64,000 nt of DNA from Prorocentrum cordatum (taxonomy: Eukaryota; Sar; Dinophyceae; Prorocentrales; Prorocentraceae). Location of the stretch: positions 1 through 64,000 of the forward strand of contig CAUYUJ010021657.1 of assembly GCA_963575745.1 (NCBI GenBank). The letters are read 5' to 3'. The notes beneath the pieces were generated by a model. The model did no database searches. It was not told the origin of the DNA and worked only from the letters and a program-made list of their open reading frames with translations. Below, one piece after another: positions 1-10,149 of the stretch. The translations under genes were made by a program, and so were the position numbers. How positions within the stretch are numbered: the first letter of the stretch is position 1; every line of letters starts with the position of its first letter.

Positions 1-19
1 TAGTAGTAGTAGTAGTAGT

Positions 20-93
<74 letters not shown>

Positions 94-95
94 TC

Positions 96-156
<61 letters not shown>

Positions 157-196
157 AGTAGTAGTAGTAGTAGTAGTAGTAATAGTAGTAGTAGTC

Positions 197-246
<50 letters not shown>

Positions 247-295
247 CGTAGTAGTGATAGTCGTAGTAAAATAATAGTTCAAGGAGTAGCCGTAG
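1..295. repeat. (TAG)n microsatellite
   Basis: Almost uninterrupted TAG/GTA triplets with a few substitutions (AGA, CGT, AAT). Open frames across it encode only single-residue runs and are not genes. Confidence 0.97.
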
Positions 296-492
296 TAATA
301 GTAGTATGAGGAGGAGGAGGAGCTGGAGGTGGAGAAGGACGATGGGGAGGAGGAAGATGAAGAGGAGGAGGGAGGAGAAACAGACGATGAGGAAGAGGAG
401 GAGAAAGAGGAGGAGGAGGAGGAGGAGGAAAATGATGGGGTGAGGATGATGATGATGATGATGAGGAGGAGGAAACCAATGATGATGATGAT

Positions 493-541
<49 letters not shown>

Positions 542-645
542 GTTAGGATGATCAGGAGGAGAAGGATAATGAGAGGGAGGGAACAGGAGGATACGGAGGA
601 GGGAGGATGGTGGAGGACGGGGGATGCTGATGATGCTGTTGTTGT

Positions 646-695
<50 letters not shown>

Positions 696-1112
696 TTGAG
701 GAGGAGGAGGAGGAGGAGGAGGAGGACGAGGAGGTGGATGTGGGGGAGGAAGAGGAGGATGAGGAGAGAGGAGGAGGAGGAGGAAGAGGAGGAGAGGAGG
801 AGGAGGAGGAGAAGGAGGAGGAGGAAGAGGGAGGAGGAGGAGGAGGAGGAGGAGGAGGAGGATGAGGAGGAGGGGGAGGAGGATGAGGAGTGGAGGAGGA
901 GGACGAGGAGAGGAGGAGGAGGAGGAGGAGGAGGAGGAGGAGGAGGAGGAGGAAGGAGGAGGATGAGGAGGGAGGAGGGGAGGAGGAGCAGGAGGAGGAT
1001 GGGAGGAGGAGGCGGAGAGGAGGAGGAGGAGGAGGAGGAGGAGGGGGAGGAGGAGGATGAGGAGGAAGAGGAGGAGGAGGAGGGGAGGAGGAGGGGGAGG
1101 GGGGGGAAGGAG
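296..1112. repeat. GGA/GAT-rich imperfect microsatellite
   Basis: Purine-rich array in which GGA runs alternate with GAT runs (for example 500-541 and 645-693). Long frames on both strands are poly-Glu/Arg, poly-Met/Asp or poly-Ser/Leu and follow only from the triplet period. It continues a class of array that recurs to about 20.5 kb. Confidence 0.95.
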
Positions 1113-1357
1113 GAGGATCACAGACCTTTCTTCCAGGTCTGCGAGCGGGCCGCCATTAACAGTTACTCGGCGGAACAGGAAGACCGAGAAATTGCTAATG
1201 GGGGACACCCATTGCTTGGGGAGCCCCCAACTCGCAGCCTGTTGTGGGGGTTGCTAGATGGGGGCCAGCCCGCGCTAGCAACCCCCAAAACGGTTCCTAG
1301 CGGAGCTGCAATCTGCGCGCAGCGGTCGCAGACAGCCACCATCTGGTGGCTGAGCGA

Positions 1358-1852
1358 CCCTGCCCTCCCCCAAGGTTGGGGGGGCACCGACGAGCAGGGG
1401 CGAAGTGTTGCCCAGGGGGGAGGAGGATGGGGAAATGCGGCGGAGCGGGTGATCGGGTTTGGAGGGGACAGGAGGTGGAGGCTGCTTCGGTTAGGGGCAG
1501 CACGTGGGAAGAGACTAGGGTGGCAGCGCCAATGAGAGGCCGCTATGCGCGCTGGCTGGAGGAAGGGCCCCGCTCGACGAGCGTCGCTCGGACTGGAGCC
1601 TGGCCGAGCTTCAGCTTTGACCGGAGGCGCCACCCGCCCGATGCCACACCGGGCTAGCGGGACCCATTAACCTGCGCGTTGACAGCGAAGCAGCTAGCTG
1701 TATACCCCTTTGCCTACTACAGCAGGTGTCCACCAACGTGTCACAGGCTACCCCCGAACGCGTGGCCGAACGGCGGCGGGCCGGCAATGCCTGACGGCCC
1801 TGCCCTCCCCAAGGTTGGGGGGAGGTGCCGACGAGCAGGGGCAAAGTGTTGC
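1358..1852 (+). repeat. Two copies of a 55-bp GC-rich repeat
   Basis: The segment at 1358-1411 recurs at 1798-1852 with few changes. Both copies contain CCCTCCCC, AAGGTTGGGG and then CGACGAGCAGGGGC and AAGTGTTGC. The inner CCCCAA/TTGGGG can pair into a short stem. Origin unknown; perhaps the ends of a small dispersed element. Confidence 0.7.
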
Positions 1853-2046
1853 GAAGGGGGGAAGAGGAGGCCACAGCAGAAGCAGAGTGAAGTGGCGGAA
1901 CGCACAATGAAAAGGGGGGGAGGTGGAGGGGGAAGGGGGGGGAGGATATGGAGGTGGAACTAGATAGCGCCACGAGGGGGCCAGGGCGGGTTTGGAGGGC
2001 CCCCGAGAGGCTCCAAGAGAAAGCCAGGAGGGCCCCAAGGGAGCCC

Positions 2047-2114
2047 CAAGAAGACCCCCCGACATTAGCACCCAGCACGCCCTTTTTGGGTGCCAATGTC
2101 GGGGGGTTCTCTTG
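2047..2114. repeat. Inverted repeat, about 28-bp arms
   Basis: The left arm around 2047-2074 (CAAG..ACCCCCCGACATT..CACCCA) is nearly the reverse complement of 2087-2114 (TGGGTG..AATGTCGGGGGGT..CTTG), with a loop of about 12 nt. Flanking GGGCCC blocks extend the symmetry weakly. This may be a foldback element or the end of a small inverted-repeat element. Confidence 0.65.
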
Positions 2115-2223
2115 GGCCCTCCCGGGGGGCGTTCAAGACACCCTCTTGGGGCCTGCTGGGCGCCCTTTTGGAGCTCCAAGGGGGGGCCAGGACGGGGTGG
2201 GAGGGCTCCCGAAATGAGAAAAG

Positions 2224-2307
2224 GACGAGGAGGAGGAGGAGGAGGAGGAGGAGGAGGAGGAGGAGGAGGAGGAGGAGGAGGAGGAGGAGGAGGAGGAGGA
2301 GGAGGAG
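2224..2307. repeat. (GGA)n tract at the 3' end of LINE-1
   Basis: Pure GGA on the plus strand (TCC on the LINE-1 strand). It starts only about 31 nt after the LINE-1 ORF2 stop, so it is either the element's 3' tail or the target microsatellite. Confidence 0.95.
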
Positions 2308-2338
2308 CGCACGTGCCTTCAGAGAGCCATCCAGCATC

Positions 2339-5300
2339 TCAGGCGCCCGTTGCAATTCTGGCGCCTCGCAAAATCTTCAGATGAGATTCGAGGTCACGAG
2401 CAGATCCAGGAGCTGCATCCTGTTCTGCCTTTAGTTTGTGGTAAAAGTGGAAGGCCAGGACCGCCAAACTGTGGGCGTCCGCTCTCGAGAAGAGCCGATC
2501 ATATTGCCCCTCATCTCCAAACCCAATACGAGCCATGGGGCAGGGCGGGAGAAAAGCACGAGGTCGATGACGAGCCAGGAGATGGAGGAGCCGAGGACAG
2601 CAGAGGTAGTGAGGAAGGGAGTCCACACATCCTTCGCATCCAAGGCGACAGCTCCTGCGCGCGAGGACGGGCATTCTGGCTGTAGTGACCCATCCCCCCG
2701 CGAGACTTTTCAAATGAGCCCAGGCCCATGAAGGCTGGGAACGTGTGAGAATCAGCTTCAGGAGCGCCCACCTCGCTTCCATGTCTCGCGAGGTGGGGAG
2801 CTCCAGCGTCGGGAACCAGGCATGGAGGCGGCGGAGGAAGAGGAGGTGGAGACGGCCAGGAAAGAGGGTCGAGGAGAGGGAGCGGGAAATAATACGCTGG
2901 GTCCTAGGTCGCCTTCCCTCCTCCAAGGCGGTGCGCCTTTCCTCCAGCATCCTCCGCTCCGCCTCTCGGAGGGCAGTGCGAGAGAAGACGTCGGGGGGGG
3001 AGACATCAAAAACAAACAGGGCGAATTGGGCAATCGACCGATCTTGGGCCCAGCACGTTGGGGGCCAGTCCCCTCGGGCATGACGCACACATGTGCCGTG
3101 CCACATATGCCACTCTCCCAGGAGTCGTGTGAAATCCTTGGCCTTCGTCCACGTGTGAAGCCCGGGCCGCCACGCAGCCGATCGACCGAGGACCGCCATC
3201 GCCGCAGGCGCCGATCCAGGGAACCACTGTTGAAGGCTTAGGACCTCATCACGCTTAAACGTGTTCGGGGGAAGCCGCATGAGCTTGTGCAGCAGCCATT
3301 GCTCTCTTCGGAGGAGGAAGGAAGGGAGGGGAAAGAACTGAACGAGGCACGACAGGACAGGAAGGGAACAGGAGTTGTACTGCCGGGCGGAGGCTTCCGT
3401 GGGCGCCCGTGTCGAGGCAGCAAGGCGTACTCGGTGCGCGAGCTTCGTGCTGGCCGCTTCCCACTGCATTTCGAGCGTGGCCTCGGGGCCAAATTGCATC
3501 CCCAGGTATTTGGCCCGCCCCTTGATGGGAAAGGCCGAAAAAGCCGGCGCAAAAGACCGAAGGTGGGACCCGACGAGGTCCTGCACCTCAGGAGAAACGC
3601 GGGTCCAGAGCGGCACCACGAAACATTTCTTGCTCTGCAGGCGCAGGTGCGCCAGCTCCTGTGCCGCTGCAAAGACAGGCGCAACGCGGGTCACCTCCTT
3701 CAGTACAGGTAGGACCACTCCAACATCATCCGCACATGCTCCAGCAATCAGGGGCGCCATCTCGCCAGGGCCAGTCGCCATCGGGTAGTCAGTATTGCCA
3801 ACTTCGAAACCATCTGCTGCCATGACACTTCCGTAGCCCTCCACGTTGCCATTGCACAGGTGATGTAGGAAATGATCAAACGTCAGCGCCCATAAAGACC
3901 CAGAGAGCGGGCAACCTTGGGCCACACCCGCCGATACGTGAAAGAGAAATTGCAAGGAGTCACCGCGCCAGGTCCAGCTTTGCATATCATGATACAGCGC
4001 CCGAATGGCCATGAGAAAGCCCGTAGCAATATTATGATATTCCAATACCGTCTGGATCCATATCCAACTCATCGAAGGAAAGGCCGCGCACACATCAAAT
4101 GACATGAAGACAGGCCTGAGATCGTTCGCATACATATGTCCACCAGCCATGCGCGCATGCGTGCCGAGCTCCGCGATGTGGGTGGTAAGCTGCCTTCCAC
4201 GGACAAATCCACGCTGGACATGGTGGCATCTCTGTTCCGCAATCGCGCGTAACTGAACATTAATGGTGCTGGCGATGGCCTTGGAGTCTGTGTTCTTCAG
4301 AGCAAGCGGCCGTAGCTCATCGGGAGCCCGAACAAGATCAATCAGACCCTCTGGCCGCTCATCTTTCGGAATGAAGCGCAGCAGGTGATGATTGAAGCCC
4401 GAGGGGCAGCCAATTCCACTGAACATATCAAGCAGTACAAGATAGAGAGTCTCCACCGCGTCATCATGGGCCAGCCATGCGCGATAGGGCAGCCTGTCTG
4501 GGCCAGGTGCACTGGGCTTGCCCTTGCGCAGGGCGCTCTTGAGGTCATCGTTCGACGGCGGCTTGAGCTCAGGGGCAGGATAGACAGGAAGATGATCACA
4601 AATATACCCGCGGAGAACATCGCCAGACGGAGACTCTTTCGCCCTGAATACCTCCCCCCAGTGTCGCTGAAGCGCCGAGGCCATGTCCGCTGCGCCGCGA
4701 GCAGTCATGCCGCCAGAAGAATCTGTATGCCCAGCAGAAATTCCCGCCCCAGGTTGGGCATGCATCTCCTCGCATGCATCAGAGTCCGTCAAGAATCCAC
4801 TCGCCAACGAAGGCGAAGAATAAGAGACCGATAGCGAAGACGTAGTAGTAGAAGAGCGGCCAGAGGAGCCAACAGCGGCCGCTGAAACCGTAGGCTCGCG
4901 AGGCGCGGTCCCAGGGGGGGCCCGTCATTAAGGTCGCCACTGCCCGAAGGCGTGGTCCGACCACCAGGCAAGTCCGATACAGCGGCTTGAAGACTCCCCC
5001 CGCGCATCCCAGCAGCGGTCGCTGAAACCGTAGACTCACGAGGCGCGGGGCGGCCGTCATTAAGGTCGCTCCTGCTGGTGACAGCAGTCCGACCACCAAG
5101 TGAGTCCGATGCAGCGGCTTGAAGGGATGCATCATATGTGCAAGGCGCAGACGTCACGATGAAAGAAGGCAAGGAACCCATCCGCGTCGGGGACTGCTCT
5201 CCCGATGTCTGCTGAGGGAAGAATCGTGCCCCCTGCTCCTGGAGGCCCTCAGGGGGAGTACAGTGAATGTCCGCAGCTGCAGGAGGCATCGTAGAATGTC

Positions 5301-6745
5301 CAGCCGAGTTGTGCCTGATGCCGTTCAGGATAAGCTGGCGGCGCGAGTCACGCCATAGACGGGCTCTCCTTGCTGACGTCCTCTGTATCTTGCGCCACTG
5401 TTCCCGAGACAACTCGGCAGGCCCACGTCGTTGCCGATCACCACGAAGCGCTTGGGCATCCGCGTGTCGCTGGAGCCGTTCATGCCACTCAGAAATCGTC
5501 CGAATGACCGTCTCAGCAAACTCAGAGGTATTCAAGAGAGAGACAACCCTATTGTCCACATACAAGAACCTCTGGCCGTACTCAGTGTTATGCCGAAGCA
5601 ACGACGCCAGATGAGCATCCTGCTGCCAGATGGCCCGAGCAATACTACGAAGTGTGATCATCCTCGAGTCCTCCGCCCCATCACGCGAGGCGTCCAGAGG
5701 CAGCTGTTGGAGCATGTTGCGCACGCGCGCCGCTGCTCTGATCATGACATCTTTGGTGACAGTCCAACGCTCCTCCACAGAGCAACCAGTCCAGTCAGTG
5801 TGTGCCAGGTATTTGTTCAGCTCCACCTTGTACTCAGGGACACGAAAAACATAATCAGGAATCGAGCGCTCTCTGGGTGGTTTCTTCCCTCTTGGCCGAA
5901 GTTGAAGAAGTAACAGAGCATGATCACTGAGATACCAGTCGGACAGTCGTGTTGCTTCCTGTTAAACCGATAGCGTGACCTCAGTCTCGAGTATGAAAGG
6001 CGGCGCTAATGAGACAAAGGCCCGATCAATGGTCGAACAAGTCTGGGTGTGCTTGCAGAAGTGGGTCGGCAAGCTAGAGACCACCTCCACCATCCGAAAG
6101 TGAAACAGCGCACGCCAGAATGGTTGGTGCTGTTGTCCACGAACCTCCACATCACGCCGAGCCGCAGGCCTCAGGAGGGAGTCTGGAGCAACATCCGCCA
6201 CGTTGAAGTCGCCCATAGCAATGAAGCAACGATGCCGTTCATCTTGTTGGGCCCACACAGCCGCGCGCCGCCACAAGGCTCTCGCCGCTTGGCGCGCATG
6301 AGCGTCCAAATCAAAGTTATGAACATTCAAAATGTGAACCGCTTGACCAGCACCTCGAACTTGAAGAGAGAGAATGCGTCCAGGAACCACACATCGAGGC
6401 ATGAAGGACGGGAAACATTCGACGGTAGCTGGGGGAGGTCAGTCTCCTTGTGCCATGGAATCAAAATCGCAGCGCCTCGTTTCCCAGGTGACGAAGCTGC
6501 GCTGAAAAAAGTTCGGTACTCATATGGAAACTGCCTCAACAGAAAGCTCAAATCATATTCAGATCCGTGTGCTTCTTGAAGTAGGATGACCGCTCTCATG
6601 CGAAGAAAGGGTTCGAGCCTCCTGAGCTTCGCGCGGCATAGAGTTCTCCGGCGCCCCTTGGAGCCGAGTCCGCACAGACCTCTGGCATTCCATGAGACGA
6701 CCCTGACCTCTTGGCGAGATCCCTTCTCGAGAGTCTCGATCCGCC
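2339..6745 (-). pseudogene. LINE-1 ORF2: APE endonuclease, linker, reverse transcriptase (broken)
   Basis: The endonuclease nicks target DNA and the RT copies the RNA onto it. The endonuclease begins near 6701 with VVSWNARGL and LLQEAHGSE. A frameshift near 6400-6440 leads to the frame holding GDFN (about 6210) and STIDRAFVS. An in-frame TAA at 5962-5964 follows, then the catalytic LSDHALL at about 5931-5911. The linker holds a 140-bp tandem duplication (4881-5160). Its second copy is 8 nt longer at a C-run (4908-4923), which shifts the frame. The RT part (2339-4807 and upstream) has motif A FDVCAAFPS, motif B AGVAQGCPLSG and motif C ACADDVG (C-A-D-D in place of Y-A-D-D), at residues 237-245, 293-303 and 357-363 counted from 4807. 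A Cys/His cluster CRLGCEGC..HYLCC lies near residue 720. No ATG marks the start; the frame overlaps the end of ORF1. Confidence 0.88.
4881..5160 (-). repeat. 140-bp tandem duplication inside LINE-1 linker
   Basis: Two neighbouring copies share GCTGAAACCGTAG, CGTCATTAAGGTCGC and CAGCGGCTTGAAG at a spacing of about 140 bp. In protein the unit reads SLQAA.SD..GGRT followed by DLNDG. The copy nearer the RT carries 8 extra bases at a G/C run and so causes a frameshift. Confidence 0.8.
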
Positions 6746-6762
6746 ACGGCTGAGCCCATTGG

Positions 6763-8163
6763 TCAGGACCACGACCAGGTGCTGGTGCCCACCGTCTCGA
6801 AGGCGCGGTTGAAGGCGGCCGTGATGCCCGCCACATCCACTTGGTGCTGGGCGACCACCGCTTGATTCCATGCCAGTCTTGATGGCTCGTTGGCACCTCT
6901 AACCACCACCTCGACCAGCGGCTGGCCCTCAATGTGCACCAAGCCTCTCGCTCTGGTAGCCCACCAACGTTTGTTGGGCATCTTCTCCTGTGCGATAGCG
7001 GCCAATCGTTTAGACTGCTGCTCACGTCTAATCTGCTTAGGGGCTTTGTCGGGGCCAACGCACAGAGGACCAGTGGCCCCAGAAAGCTGCCGAGCCGAGA
7101 ACCTCCTCCATTCACCCGAGGGGAAGCGGAGCGCCTTGGCCAAGGTGATGGCCTTCGAAATACCTGTCGCGCCTCCTTTGACCTCCAAGACGAACCGTCT
7201 GCTGGGGCCACGACCGTGCAACACCGCGTCCTCCGCATCAAGCTTGGCGTCATTGATCCAAGATGCGATGGCTCCACGCACTTCATCGGGTGCAACATCA
7301 CCTGGAGCGTTGATCGTGAAGATCGTGGGGTAGGGATCTCTATCGAAGTCCGCGAGACGAGCGATGTCCACCGCTGAGTGTTCTTCCTCCGATAATGCCA
7401 AGCGGTTGTTGATCCGACTGATATCTGCGCGCATCTCTTTCTGGGCGTCCTCCATGGAAAACTGCTTCCTCTGGATGTCACCAATGGCCAGGTCATGTCC
7501 ATCCACCCGCCGCATCGTCGGGGCGAAATGGGCCTGGAGCTGCGAGATGATCGTGCCCTGGGCGTGCTGCATCGTGGCGGCCACAGCATTCTGGACCTGC
7601 GCGGTGATGTTCGCCGTGTGCGCCTGCAACTGAGAGGCGACCACCTGCGAAACGTAGTTGGCCCAGTCATGTCCGCCTTCGGCTCCCTCACCTCCATGAC
7701 CAGCGGGCATCGTCGGAGTGATGCCGTCTCGCGGGGTCGCGGTGCCCTCCACCTGTGCATGAGGCGAATCAGGAGGAGTGACATTCGCATCAGCAGCAGC
7801 CCTAGCCCAGGGATCATGCGGGTCAGAGCGCTGCTGCGACGGCGGGAATGCGGGGACCTGCGAGAGCCGAACACCGTCACGTTCCATCTCGAAGACCGCG
7901 TCCACCATTCTCTGGTTCGCAGATGGCATGCGGGGTGGCCGAGCATCCCCGGGACCTTCTCGCTCCTGGCGCTGTCGAGGACAGTCAGAGGCACTGCGTG
8001 GAGGGCGTCGCCGTCGGTCCCCTCTTTCTGAGCGTTCACGGCTGGGTTTGTCAGAACCAGAAGAGCCAGCAGACACAGAAGAAGCAGACTCATCATGATC
8101 ACGGTCGCGGAGCCTCCGACGACGTTCCTTCCCTGGCTTCGACCGCCTCTCCGACCCGCCCAT
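6763..8163 (-). CDS. LINE-1 ORF1 protein (RNA-binding, gag-like)
   Basis: An open frame of 466 aa from ATG at 8163. This start is chosen because the frame upstream runs through untranslated leader and a TCC microsatellite (poly-Ser). The N-terminus MGGSERRSKPGKERRRR is highly basic and rich in Arg/Ser. A predicted coiled coil follows in the middle (QRKQFSMEDAQKEMRADI, then RINNRLALSEEEHSAVDIA). The C-terminal half is compact and may be RRM-like. Position before the endonuclease/RT frame and this layout match LINE ORF1 proteins, which bind the element RNA. The stop at 6763 lies within the region read by ORF2 in another frame, so ORF2 may need a frameshift or internal start. I recognise no named family. 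Confidence 0.7.
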   Translation of the reverse strand: MGGSERRSKPGKERRRRLRDRDHDESASSVSAGSSGSDKPSRERSERGDRRRRPPRSASDCPRQRQEREGPGDARPPRMPSANQRMVDAVFEMERDGVRLSQVPAFPPSQQRSDPHDPWARAAADANVTPPDSPHAQVEGTATPRDGITPTMPAGHGGEGAEGGHDWANYVSQVVASQLQAHTANITAQVQNAVAATMQHAQGTIISQLQAHFAPTMRRVDGHDLAIGDIQRKQFSMEDAQKEMRADISRINNRLALSEEEHSAVDIARLADFDRDPYPTIFTINAPGDVAPDEVRGAIASWINDAKLDAEDAVLHGRGPSRRFVLEVKGGATGISKAITLAKALRFPSGEWRRFSARQLSGATGPLCVGPDKAPKQIRREQQSKRLAAIAQEKMPNKRWWATRARGLVHIEGQPLVEVVVRGANEPSRLAWNQAVVAQHQVDVAGITAAFNRAFETVGTSTWSWS

Positions 8164-8312
8164 GGCAGACAGGCGAAGATATGATAGATTCCGCGCGTCG
8201 GCGGTGGAGAAGTGAGTGAGGGCGCCCAGCTCCCTCCGTGAAGGCGCAGAGAACCACAGTGGTCTGGCCGCGGACCAGCGGTATCCATGCAGCCGCGAGG
8301 CGACATTGTCAC

Positions 8313-8334
8313 CTTGAGCCAAAATGGCTACGGT
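8313..8334 (-). other. Dinoflagellate spliced leader, perfect copy
   Basis: On the minus strand these 22 bases match the conserved dinoflagellate spliced leader at every position: A, then CCGTAGCCATTTTGG, then CTCAAG. In cells the leader is added to mRNA 5' ends by trans-splicing and is absent from the gene. Its presence in genomic DNA, pointing into LINE-1 ORF1 150 nt downstream, suggests insertion of a mature, trans-spliced transcript. The next bases are GTGACAATG, so a GT does follow the leader; an SL RNA gene remnant is possible but no SL gene context is seen. Confidence 0.9.
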
Positions 8335-8475
8335 GGAGGAGGATGAGGAGGAGGAGGAGGAGGAGGAGGGTGAGGTGGAGGAGCAGGAGGAGGAGGAGGA
8401 GGAGGAGGAGGAGAATAAGGAGGTGGCGGAGAAGGAGCAGGTAGAGGAGGAGGAGGAGGAGGCGGAGGAAGGTTT
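8335..8475. repeat. (GGA)n tract between LINE-1 and LINE-2
   Basis: GGA-rich array between the 5' ends of two divergent LINEs. It reads as poly-Ser upstream of LINE-1 ORF1 and as poly-Glu on the plus strand. Confidence 0.92.
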
Positions 8476-8719
8476 GGGCTCCAAAGCCTGGCAGTCACCG
8501 ATCCCACAGTTTGGTGCGACTGGCCAGGTGCAGCTCGGACCTCAGGCGTGTTAGCCGCGAATTTTCTCCTAATGCACTCGCACCATCACGGCGGGCCAAC
8601 GAAGAGTGCCTGAACCAGCCTGGCACAGACGACTACGTCAGCAACGTGCGAAGGCACGTGTTCTGCTACGGCTTGCTCAGGCGACAAATTTACTACGGAG
8701 ACATCACTCAGCCCAGAAG

Positions 8720-10126
8720 ATGAGCTCTCATTGGACATGCAGCAAGTGCAAGAATAACATTCCCAATCACAAATGGTTTTGCGCATGTGGCAACAAATGG
8801 GGAGACAAATCGACAATGCCCAGATCCAAAGGCAGAAGATGGGGCACCCCAATCAACTCCCAACAGGTGTCGAGGGCGCAGCAGCTAGAGCTAGGAAGAA
8901 TCGCGGGCAAGATCCTTCAGGCCACACCAGAGACGGCATACAATCATCCGAAGCATTCTCAGCCGCCAGAGTCCCCAGACCTCCAGCCATTGTTCAGGGC
9001 GGAAATGAAGAAACATATCACATCATTGGCGGCCCTCATCAAAGCCAGTCGGTATGCAGGAAAAGAGGGTCCGATTGCCGCCGGGGAGATTGCTGTATAC
9101 AAATCCATGGTCGCCCAAATGGAGCCCCTCGACAAACAGAGTGCAGGTGTCAAAATCATGATCGAAAGAAAGGCCGCCAGAGCAGCAGAGGTGCAGAAGA
9201 GGATGACAGAACTACAGGAGGAGGCCGACACATTGCTGTACGATGCAGAATCGCTCAAACAGACGCTGGGGCAGCTCACCCAGGAGAAGGAGACGGAGAA
9301 GGACGCAGGCATGGGAGAGGCCCCAAGCCCCCCCATAGGCGCCAGGCCGACAATGGTTGGGCCAGCCTCTATGCCTTCATCCTCTGCAGCTGCATCTGCC
9401 GCGCCCATGCAGCCAGTCCTCAGCGCGGTCCAGAGCATCCAGCAGCGCCAGCGGGCTCAGGACGACATGATCAAACAAATGTTGGACTACATGGCATACA
9501 ACAGCTCCATGTTGGCAGCCTTGCAGAAACAGTATCAACACCCGCCGCAGTCTGTGGGGTTTACTATGAGCACGGAGGCGCCGATATCACCAACTCCGGT
9601 TGCGTCGTCGCCTCCGTTTGCCCCAGCCTCCCCTACGGCGCCAACGATTCCAGGGTCACCGACATCACAAGTCCTGGCAATGGCATGGCCGCAAGCAAAG
9701 GGAAAAGGCAAGAGTTCCGAAGCTGGCAGCCCATACCCTACGGAGACCCCGCCGCTCACGGCAAAGCAGATAGCGATGATCAGCCCCACGCAGGAGATGA
9801 CACAGGACATCGAGCACATACCAGGGCCGACGGGTACACACCCAGGAGCTCCTTCACTACAGGCGGTGGAAGCCATGGCAGCAGCATGTGTGGAATTGGC
9901 CAAGTCGCATCCAGAGTTGATCCCATCGTCTCCGACGGAAGCGATTACTCAGCCGACGGTCATGCACCATCAGTTCGCGCCGCAGGCCATGGGCCCACAA
10001 GGGTCGGAGGCAGCAGCAGCAGCCGAGAAGCGTTCCGTCAGCGACCGTGGCATGGAAGCGCAAGGCCTTTCGCCGCCGAGGAAGGAGCTGAAGGACGACC
10101 TGTACGAGATCGGGCTGGACGCATAA
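8720..10126 (+). CDS. LINE-2 ORF1 protein with N-terminal zinc ribbon
   Basis: An open frame of 468 aa. The start ATG at 8720 is chosen because it directly precedes the zinc-binding motif; the frame extends upstream only without ATG. The N-terminus MSSHWTCSKCKNN..WFCACG gives Cys at 7, 10, 21 and 23 (C-x2-C-x10-C-x-C), like a RanBP2-type or ribbon finger. Middle part: helical and charged, probably coiled coil (VQKRMTELQEEADTLLYDAE). The rest is a Pro/Ala/Ser/Gln-rich, likely disordered tail that ends in a basic helix. As first gene of a LINE it probably binds RNA. Uninterrupted, in contrast to the rest of LINE-2. Confidence 0.72.
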   Translation: MSSHWTCSKCKNNIPNHKWFCACGNKWGDKSTMPRSKGRRWGTPINSQQVSRAQQLELGRIAGKILQATPETAYNHPKHSQPPESPDLQPLFRAEMKKHITSLAALIKASRYAGKEGPIAAGEIAVYKSMVAQMEPLDKQSAGVKIMIERKAARAAEVQKRMTELQEEADTLLYDAESLKQTLGQLTQEKETEKDAGMGEAPSPPIGARPTMVGPASMPSSSAAASAAPMQPVLSAVQSIQQRQRAQDDMIKQMLDYMAYNSSMLAALQKQYQHPPQSVGFTMSTEAPISPTPVASSPPFAPASPTAPTIPGSPTSQVLAMAWPQAKGKGKSSEAGSPYPTETPPLTAKQIAMISPTQEMTQDIEHIPGPTGTHPGAPSLQAVEAMAAACVELAKSHPELIPSSPTEAITQPTVMHHQFAPQAMGPQGSEAAAAAEKRSVSDRGMEAQGLSPPRKELKDDLYEIGLDA

Positions 10127-10149
10127 GGCATGGCTGGGACCCCCCAGCC

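Larger units (their letters stand above)
1113..2223. other. GC-rich spacer without a recognisable gene
   Basis: Mixed-sequence spacer between two GGA arrays. It holds a duplicated 55-bp segment and a hairpin, listed separately. Short overlapping frames exist on both strands, but I see no protein motif and no convincing codon bias. Confidence 0.6.
2308..8334 (-). mobile_element. LINE-1: spliced-leader-tagged non-LTR retrotransposon
   Basis: Read on the minus strand, the element runs from a spliced-leader sequence (8334-8313) through ORF1 (8163-6763) to ORF2 with APE endonuclease, linker and RT, ending at 2339 with a 3' UTR of about 31 nt. Both ends abut GGA/TCC microsatellite, 2224-2307 and 8335-8475. 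ORF1 is open but ORF2 carries two frameshifts and one stop, so this copy cannot move on its own. Gene order and motifs are those of APE-type LINEs. The leader at the 5' end suggests that the inserted copy came from a trans-spliced full-length mRNA. Confidence 0.85.

Noticed and set aside
8313-8334. LINE inserted into an SL RNA gene (as SLACS does in trypanosomes)
   Set aside because: No SL RNA intron or tandem array flanks it. LINE-3 has a different sequence after the leader that does not start with GT. A trans-spliced RNA template fits both sites better.
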